NCBI GenBank assembly: GCA_011065065.1
Contig: JAAKFL010000044.1
Span: 1-11,170, forward strand
Reading direction: 5' to 3'
DNA from: Chlamydiota bacterium
GTDB lineage: Bacteria; Chlamydiota; Chlamydiia; Chlamydiales; SLFE01
DNA length: 11,170 nucleotides
Shown here: in pieces, positions 6,508 to 11,170 of the stretch
How positions within the stretch are numbered: position 1 is the stretch's first letter
Layout of the letters: every line of letters starts with the position of its first letter
The notes under the pieces: generated by a model
What the model saw: only the letters and a program-made list of their open reading frames with translations
Database searches by the model: none
What the model was told of the DNA's origin: nothing
Made by a program: the position numbers and the translations under genes

Positions 6508-6906
6508 TTAGGATCTCTGAATACCCAGCGCTTTATTCAATGGCGTGACAACATACACCCAGATGATTGCATAAAGTATCGGCGCAACAACGAGCGGAAA
6601 ATACTGAATTCCTCCCTTAAGTCCCAATATTTCGGGAAGATCGCCCCAATAGATGGCGATTAAAGCGACAACAATCCCTAAAGAACCTCCTGTTAAGATG
6701 CCGCTCATCGTCTCATCTGCCGGAAGGAAGTGGCGACAGATCCAAAAGTAGAGCACGTTCCAAATTCCCCAAATAATTGGGATAAAGTGCACAAAGATCA
6801 AATAAATCACATTTTGGTAACCTAACCAGTAATGCAACAAAAGTGCAAATGGAATAATAAGAGTTGGGAAAAAGATTCCCACCATAAAAGCTTTGATTGT
6901 ATTCAT
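6508..6906 (-). CDS. Four-TM integral membrane protein of unknown function, 132 aa
   Basis: No family is recognised. The protein is almost entirely hydrophobic, with four predicted membrane segments at about residues 5-27, 32-58, 68-88 and 100-122. A short polar loop (RHFLPADETMS, 58-68) follows the second, and a glycine-rich start (TGGSLG) opens the third. The tail is short and basic (LGIQRS). GAGGAG lies 6 nt before the ATG, giving good start support. It is convergent with pseudokinase copy 2, sharing the palindromic terminator, and divergent from the SDR gene, with a 12-bp palindrome in the 69-bp gap. That it is real is well supported; what it does cannot be read from the sequence. Confidence 0.8.
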   Translation of the reverse strand: MNTIKAFMVGIFFPTLIIPFALLLHYWLGYQNVIYLIFVHFIPIIWGIWNVLYFWICRHFLPADETMSGILTGGSLGIVVALIAIYWGDLPEILGLKGGIQYFPLVVAPILYAIIWVYVVTPLNKALGIQRS

Positions 6907-6926
6907 TAAAAACTCCTCGTTTTGTT

Positions 6927-6938
6927 TGCTATATAGCA
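6927..6938. promoter_or_regulatory. 12-bp palindrome in the divergent intergenic gap
   Basis: TGCTATATAGCA is a perfect inverted repeat in the middle of the 69-bp gap between the divergent membrane-protein and SDR genes. It could be an operator for both, or the TATATA core could act as a -10 on either strand. No regulator gene is present in the window. Confidence 0.35.
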
Positions 6939-6975
6939 GTTGATTGAATATTAATAAATAATTAAGGTGGCGGAT

Positions 6976-7803
6976 ATGAGATCAATAGCAAATAGAACCA
7001 TTCTGATTACAGGAGCTAGCCGTGGCATAGGCCGTGCTATCGCTCTCCGTTGCGCTCAAGACGGAGCTAACATTGCCATCCTGGCCAAAACCGATCAACC
7101 TAATCCAAAACTCCCTGGAACCATTCATACCGTGGCTGAAGAGATTCAGGAAGCAGGTGGAAAGGCTTTGCCTTTAAAAGTTGACGTGAGGTTTGAAGAT
7201 CAAGTTCATGAGGCGGTTTCACAAACTGTTGAGGCTTTCGGGGGAATTGATATTTTAATCAACAACGCGAGTGCGATCTTTGCGGTGCCGACGATGGAGA
7301 CTCCGATGAAGCGTTTTGATCTCATGCATCAATGCAATGCGCGAGCGACATTCTGTTGTTCTCAAGCTTGTTTGCCCCATTTAAAAAAGTCTGATCATGC
7401 CCATATCCTCAATATGTCTCCTCCGCTGAACATGAACCCCAAATGGTTCCAACATCACCTGGCTTACACGATGTCGAAATATGGCATGAGCATGTGCACA
7501 TTGGGAATGGCAGCCGAGTTTGCTGAAGATGGCATATCGGTCAATTCTCTTTGGCCCAAAACCACCATTGCGACAAGTGCGATTGAGGTATTTTTCCCTT
7601 CAGCTGTCCCACATAGCCGAAAGGATTCTATAGTGTCTGATGCAGCGCATTTAATTTTGACAAAAGAAAACCCGCAATCGGGGCAGTTTTATATTGATGA
7701 GGATCTATTGCGTGAAGAAGGGGTGAACGAATTTGAAAAATATGCCGTTTCACCAGGGGTAAAGTTGCAACAGGATTTTTTTATTGATGATGGAGACTTT
7801 TGA
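6976..7803 (+). CDS. HSDL2-like short-chain dehydrogenase/reductase
   Basis: A classical-type SDR with Rossmann motif TGASRGIG (12-19), NNAS (96-99), catalytic Ser148, Tyr164 and Lys168 (YTMSK). The wider pattern is that of the hydroxysteroid dehydrogenase-like protein 2 group: AILAKTDQPNPKLPGTI, NMSPPLNMNP, LAYTMSKYGMSMCTLGMA, VNSLWPKT and a C-terminal FYIDEDLLREEG. Animal HSDL2 carries a C-terminal SCP2 domain; this 275-residue protein ends before it, like many bacterial members. It is presumably an NAD(P)(H) oxidoreductase on a lipid-like substrate, substrate unknown. The ATG at 6976 is chosen because AAGGTGG (6964-6970) sits 5 nt upstream; a GTG at 6967 overlaps that site. The 3' end overlaps the F-box gene, so the two are probably co-transcribed. 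Confidence 0.92.
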   Translation: MRSIANRTILITGASRGIGRAIALRCAQDGANIAILAKTDQPNPKLPGTIHTVAEEIQEAGGKALPLKVDVRFEDQVHEAVSQTVEAFGGIDILINNASAIFAVPTMETPMKRFDLMHQCNARATFCCSQACLPHLKKSDHAHILNMSPPLNMNPKWFQHHLAYTMSKYGMSMCTLGMAAEFAEDGISVNSLWPKTTIATSAIEVFFPSAVPHSRKDSIVSDAAHLILTKENPQSGQFYIDEDLLREEGVNEFEKYAVSPGVKLQQDFFIDDGDF

Positions 7804-8596
7804 TAAGACTTGGTATGGGGTTACTTCGATTTGGGTCAAGTGGGAAAAAGATTCTGTCGATCTGGAAATACCCACTCTCCCCGAAGAACTTCTCATTAAG
7901 ATATTCTCTTATCTTCCTCAAAATGAAATTGGAAGAACTCTCCCTTTAGTCTGCTGGTCTTGGAAAGAGATTTCAGAAGATTCACGTTTGTGGAAAACCA
8001 GTTACTTTTCCAGGCTTCCTAAGTTTTTAAGAAAAGATGTCTTAAAATTAAAGGTCTTTTACAAAGAAGCTACTAAATCACTTTTGCATTCGCGAACAAT
8101 TGCCGATACTTACATTGATATTGCTGAGAAGAATAAGTCTGGAGAAGATCGCTGGATTTTGAAGAACTTTATGGATTTGGAAGCATCGGAACCTGTGACG
8201 ATTCGATATAATGGATGTCAGAAAACAATCCCAATGGATGATCTCAATACTCCTCCGTATGTTTGGGATTTCATGATGCAGGTGGTAGGCGGTGAGACGA
8301 TTTTTAATCGTCTCCCGGTGATCAAATTGGATGATTATGAAAATATCAGAAAGATCAACCCATTTGATCTTCCGCATGATAGAATGGCCAAGATTCAAAT
8401 ACAGGGATCAGATATTGGGGTCGTGTTTCGGAGACAATTAAATCTGTTTTTCCTCTATAAAGACGATTATGGAAATCTAATGGTTCTCATTCAATGTGAG
8501 CCTGAGGAATGCTTAATTAAATATCACGAATCTCCGAAATTTAACTTTAACTATCCTCTCTATCGAATTTTTTTTTGGACTATAAATAAATGTTGA
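7787..8596 (+). CDS. F-box domain protein
   Basis: Residues about 28-74 form an F-box: the core LPEELLIKIFSYLP (31-44), then LPLVCWSWKEISEDSRLW ending at L68-W69. In eukaryotes this motif binds Skp1 and makes the protein a substrate adaptor of SCF ubiquitin ligases. In intracellular bacteria such proteins are typically effectors working in the host, which is inferred here. The remaining 195 residues have no recognised repeat (no LRR, WD40 or ankyrin), so the target-binding part is novel or diverged. The gene starts inside the SDR gene (17-nt overlap) with only a weak AGGA upstream, suggesting translational coupling. Adjacent ATGs at 7787 and 7790 are both possible, as is a TTG at 7784. It is followed 17 nt later by the PI4-kinase-like gene. 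Confidence 0.85.
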   Translation: MMETFDKTWYGVTSIWVKWEKDSVDLEIPTLPEELLIKIFSYLPQNEIGRTLPLVCWSWKEISEDSRLWKTSYFSRLPKFLRKDVLKLKVFYKEATKSLLHSRTIADTYIDIAEKNKSGEDRWILKNFMDLEASEPVTIRYNGCQKTIPMDDLNTPPYVWDFMMQVVGGETIFNRLPVIKLDDYENIRKINPFDLPHDRMAKIQIQGSDIGVVFRRQLNLFFLYKDDYGNLMVLIQCEPEECLIKYHESPKFNFNYPLYRIFFWTINKC

Positions 8597-8613
8597 TTTT
8601 AACTAAAACTTGA

Positions 8614-9975
8614 ATGATGATTATTAGTCACGATTTGTTTGTTCCCAGTTTTACTTCTCCTGAGCATCAACTATGCTTTGATGTTTTGATGGGATTAGAG
8701 AAGAGGAAAAAAATCCCTAAAAAACATCAGGTTCAAGTGAGAGAGTTGGTGCCTGAGATCATTCAGCAACTAAATGAGTTTTTGAGTGAATCTTCTCACT
8801 CTCCTACTTTGAAAAAATTTTACGAAGAGGTTTATTTTCGTCGGTTGGCTCATCTGGATGAGGATACCTTTGACCGCTCTCTTATCAGTATGGAGGTTTT
8901 GAAATTTTTTGTTCCTAAATACTATCCTTCGTACAAACAGTATCTGGATAATTATCAGAAAATCGGTTCCAGTGAAATTACAAGAAGCTCTAAATATTAT
9001 AAGATCGCACTGAAAGTCATCCAATTGGGATTGAAATTGGGGGTCGCTCCTGAGCCCGTTTCGAAGGGAGCCAATGGCACCTATTTCATGAAGGATTTAG
9101 CCGGGAGAAAGTTGGGAGTTTTTAAACCATCTGATGAAGAGTTTGTAGCGAGCAAAAGTAAAAAGTTTCGTTATCTTGCGAATACTCTTCCTCTTTGCGA
9201 CACTCTCATTTTTCTTCATGGGGGGAATGGGCATAAGTCTGAATACATGGCCAGTATCGTGAGTCGAAAATTGAAGCTTTACATTGTCCCAACAACAAAA
9301 GTGGTCTCTCTCAAAAGTTTTCATTTTTGGAAAAAGTCAGAAGACACTCTTAATAATCGGGTGAATAAAGTAGGTTCATTACAGCTATATATTCCGCATG
9401 CCATTGAGGCGAGGGAAGCTTTTAACGTGTATCGAAATTGGTGTTTATTGCCGGACAGGGGAAGTTACCTCCTGAATAAAACGAAGAGAAAAGAGTATGT
9501 CTTAGAAAACCTTTCGCAAAGAGATTTTGAGCACATGGTGATCACAGATTTCTTGATCGCTCAACTTGATCGGCATCCGGGAAATTGGTATGTGGGGGAG
9601 CAAATTTTTTTGATTGATAACGGTGCCACCATGCCGCATAAGCATTCCGATAGCCGCATTTCTCGGCTCAACCAGTATGCATGGAAAATCTTTCCACAGG
9701 CACGCGTCCCATTTGATGATCATGCCAATAAAATCATCGATCGCCTGGAATTGAGTCTTGAAGAGATCATCAAAAGGTTTCACAGGAAGAATCTCATCAC
9801 AGAAGAGGGGCAAGAAGAAACATATCGGCAGCGTGTTCAAGTTTTGACTTGGTATGTTAGGTTAAGAAAAACACCCCTGCAGTTAGCTGCTGTCCGCTCC
9901 TCACAGGATTTCAAAAAAGTCTTGAAGCGCATCCAAAGAAAGGTGGTGAGTACCGGAGATATCCATATCGTGTGA
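8614..9975 (+). CDS. Phosphatidylinositol 3-/4-kinase-like (PI4K type II-like) protein
   Basis: The motifs are those of type II PI4-kinases. A nucleotide-binding loop GANGTYFMKD (152-161) is followed by GVFKPSDEE (168-176), with K171 the ATP-contacting Lys. The catalytic loop is LDRHPGN (318-324) and the metal-binding IDNG (334-337) replaces DFG. All catalytic residues are therefore present, unlike in the upstream pseudokinases. Proteins of this fold either phosphorylate phosphatidylinositol or, in actin-fragmin-kinase relatives, proteins; the substrate cannot be decided from sequence. About 150 N-terminal residues are helical and unrecognised. No TM or signal peptide is visible. No SD precedes the ATG at 8614, and a second ATG lies at 8617. 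The gene begins 17 nt after the F-box gene, fitting an operon. A host-membrane role is inferred. Confidence 0.82.
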   Translation: MMIISHDLFVPSFTSPEHQLCFDVLMGLEKRKKIPKKHQVQVRELVPEIIQQLNEFLSESSHSPTLKKFYEEVYFRRLAHLDEDTFDRSLISMEVLKFFVPKYYPSYKQYLDNYQKIGSSEITRSSKYYKIALKVIQLGLKLGVAPEPVSKGANGTYFMKDLAGRKLGVFKPSDEEFVASKSKKFRYLANTLPLCDTLIFLHGGNGHKSEYMASIVSRKLKLYIVPTTKVVSLKSFHFWKKSEDTLNNRVNKVGSLQLYIPHAIEAREAFNVYRNWCLLPDRGSYLLNKTKRKEYVLENLSQRDFEHMVITDFLIAQLDRHPGNWYVGEQIFLIDNGATMPHKHSDSRISRLNQYAWKIFPQARVPFDDHANKIIDRLELSLEEIIKRFHRKNLITEEGQEETYRQRVQVLTWYVRLRKTPLQLAAVRSSQDFKKVLKRIQRKVVSTGDIHIV

Positions 9976-10033
9976 ATATGTGTTGCATTCTGATCCATAT
10001 TTTTTTAATGTGGTGAAAAAAAATGGAGGAATC

Positions 10034-11035
10034 ATGAGCCAATTCAAAACAAGTTTCATCACCAAAAATGAAATGCCCCTAGTTCTGGAACCTACACGTC
10101 CATTGAAACGTGAAGAGTTCAAGGAGCTCATTCAAGAAGAAAATCCGTTTATTCGAGAAAGTATCAAAAAATATGGATGTGTTCTCTTCCGAGACTGCCC
10201 GATTGATGGGACAGACGAATTTAATGAGACCGTGGATTTTCTCAAAATCGGAGAAAAAGTGAACTATATTGGTGGGGATAGCCCGCGGACAAAGGTGAAG
10301 GGAGCGGTTTATACCTCGACTGAGGCGCCTCCTGGAATCAAAATTCCTTTACATAATGAACTGAGTTTCCAAAAAAACTTTCCAAAACACATTTGTTTCT
10401 ACTGTGACATTCCTCCTCAGACAGGAGGAGAAACATTTGTCGGGGATGCCCGTAAGATTTATCAAGATGTGGATCCTCATGTCAGAGACCGATTTGAAAA
10501 AGGGGGCTTGAAGTACATCTCTCGTTATTACCATAAAAGTCGGATCATGGATTTGATGAATCAAATTCAGAAAGGGCACAAAAATTGGATTCAGGTTTTT
10601 GAAACAGATTCTAAGATGGAAGTGGAGAAGCGTTGTCGCGATAAAAACTTTGATTTTCGTTGGTTGAAGAATGACTGGCTTGAAATCACACAAGTGGGAC
10701 CCACATGGATTACCCATCCTGAGACAAATGAAAAAGTGTGGTTCAATCAAATTCATCTCTATGATTATAACCCCAAGTTTATCGGTACTATGCGCTATCT
10801 TGGAGTGAAAATGTTTTACTGTCGTAAAGATACTTTGGTTCACGAAGCGTGTTTTGCCAATGGTAAGAAGATTGCGCGCCAAGATCTTTATCACGTGATG
10901 GATGTCTTGGATAAAAATTCGGCCTATTTCCCTTGGAAGAGGGGGGATTTAATGGTTTGCGATAATATCCTTGCGATGCATGGAAGATCGTCATTTACCG
11001 GGCCGCGCAGGATTCTAGCGGCAATGACCGCTTAG
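10034..11035 (+). CDS. SyrP/TauD-family Fe(II)/2-oxoglutarate-dependent oxygenase
   Basis: Pattern of the TauD/TfdA family, SyrP-like branch: LHNELSF carries the HxE metal ligands (H107, E109), PQTGGET follows, WFNQIHLYD lies mid-protein, and MHGRSSFTGPRRILAAM holds the distal ligand H316 and the 2-oxoglutarate-binding Arg (R325 or R326). Such enzymes hydroxylate small molecules or carrier-bound amino acids using O2 and 2-oxoglutarate. No peptide-synthetase or carrier gene lies nearby, so the substrate is unknown. At 333 residues the length is normal for the family. The ATG at 10034 is preferred because GGAGGA (10025-10030) is just upstream; a GTG at 9980 would extend it by 18 residues without SD or family similarity. 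It lies 58 nt after the PI4K-like gene on the same strand and may be in the same operon or have its own promoter. Confidence 0.9.
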   Translation: MSQFKTSFITKNEMPLVLEPTRPLKREEFKELIQEENPFIRESIKKYGCVLFRDCPIDGTDEFNETVDFLKIGEKVNYIGGDSPRTKVKGAVYTSTEAPPGIKIPLHNELSFQKNFPKHICFYCDIPPQTGGETFVGDARKIYQDVDPHVRDRFEKGGLKYISRYYHKSRIMDLMNQIQKGHKNWIQVFETDSKMEVEKRCRDKNFDFRWLKNDWLEITQVGPTWITHPETNEKVWFNQIHLYDYNPKFIGTMRYLGVKMFYCRKDTLVHEACFANGKKIARQDLYHVMDVLDKNSAYFPWKRGDLMVCDNILAMHGRSSFTGPRRILAAMTA

Positions 11036-11041
11036 ATTTTT

Positions 11042-11060
11042 ACCACCGAGACACAGACTC
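11042..11060. repeat. Fragment of CACAGAG-type repeat
   Basis: ACCACCGAGACACAGACTCG-like sequence just after the oxygenase stop, resembling the inverted copy at 7-46. It is short and degenerate. The remainder of 11061-11118 shows no gene or clear motif. Confidence 0.3.
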
Positions 11061-11121
11061 GACTTTCGCATTTTTCATGTAAGTAGCGATATGTTTATTT
11101 TGGTGTAAATGGCTTATAAAT

Positions 11122-11163
11122 TTAACCGCGAAGATCGCGAAGATCGCGAAGAAACGCGAAGAA
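11122..11163. repeat. CGCGAAGAT 9-bp tandem array, second copy
   Basis: TTAACCGCGAAGATCGCGAA begins two CGCGAAGAT units (11127-11144), followed by CGCGAAGAAA and CGCGAAGAAA variants. It matches the array at 4535-4575, including the leading TTAAC. It lies after the oxygenase gene and may continue past the window edge. Confidence 0.75.
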
Positions 11164-11170
11164 ACAGACT

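Noticed and set aside
6967..6975. GTG start for the SDR
   Set aside because: It overlaps the probable SD (AAGGTGG) of the ATG at 6976, and the SDR fold begins right after that ATG.
8614..9975. HipA-type toxin kinase
   Set aside because: The GTYF...VFKPxxEE, LDRHPGN and IDNG motifs fit PI3/4-kinase type II better, and there is no HipB-like partner gene.
9980..10033. Longer oxygenase from a GTG start
   Set aside because: The extension lacks an SD and family similarity, while the ATG at 10034 has GGAGGA just upstream.
10411..10429. TCCTCCT-CAGAC-AGGAGGA hairpin with internal SD-like sequence
   Set aside because: It lies inside the oxygenase gene and encodes the family-conserved PPQTGGE; no suitable start codon follows at SD distance.
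10349..10894. 181-codon minus-strand frame within the oxygenase gene
   Set aside because: It is fully antisense to a well-supported enzyme gene and shows no recognisable domain or SD; it is a shadow of codon bias.

Overview
The window looks like chromosomal sequence from an intracellular, eukaryote-associated bacterium, most likely an environmental member of the Chlamydiota (Parachlamydia/Waddlia/Simkania-like). This is an inference. It rests on the long 'plant/chlamydial' form of IspG, a bacterial F-box protein, a type II PI4-kinase-like protein, paralogous kinase-fold proteins and small Cys-rich membrane proteins. No rRNA, tRNA, transposase, CRISPR or phage gene was seen.

Layout. (1) 1-950: two small minus-strand genes (539-787 and 165-479), each encoding a short Cys-rich hydrophobic segment. 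A hairpin at 126-149 follows the second, and a GTCCAT repeat cluster (835-899) separates the pair from ispG. (2) 951-2708: ispG, a housekeeping isoprenoid gene with its Fe-S ligands intact. (3) 2711-6459: a tandem duplication of an about 1.8 kb unit (promoter, leader hairpin, strong SD, CDS). The encoded 557- and 559-residue paralogs have a helical N-terminal half and a C-terminal protein-kinase fold whose catalytic residues are replaced (HLN for HRD, GFD for DFG), so they are predicted pseudokinases. A 33-bp perfect palindrome ends the block and serves as a candidate bidirectional terminator. (4) 6508-6906, minus: a four-helix membrane protein of unknown function. It is divergent from the next block, with a 12-bp palindrome between them. 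(5) 6976-11035, plus: four closely packed genes. They encode an HSDL2-like short-chain dehydrogenase, an F-box protein overlapping it, a PI4K type II/actin-fragmin-kinase-like protein, and a SyrP/TauD-type Fe(II)/2-oxoglutarate oxygenase. (6) 11036-11170: repeats only.

How the genes might work together. IspG is ordinary metabolism. The pseudokinase pair, F-box protein, PI4-kinase-like protein and Cys-rich small proteins together look like a cluster of host-directed candidates: ubiquitin-ligase adaptor, phosphoinositide modifier, signalling decoys or scaffolds, and membrane-anchored small proteins. Secretion is not shown by the sequence. The strongest candidate for something undescribed is the duplicated helical-bundle/pseudokinase family, with its gapless alignment except for a divergent activation-loop segment.

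A recurring intergenic motif (AACCGCGAAGATCGCG, 9-bp period) follows several gene ends and is built into the palindromic terminator.
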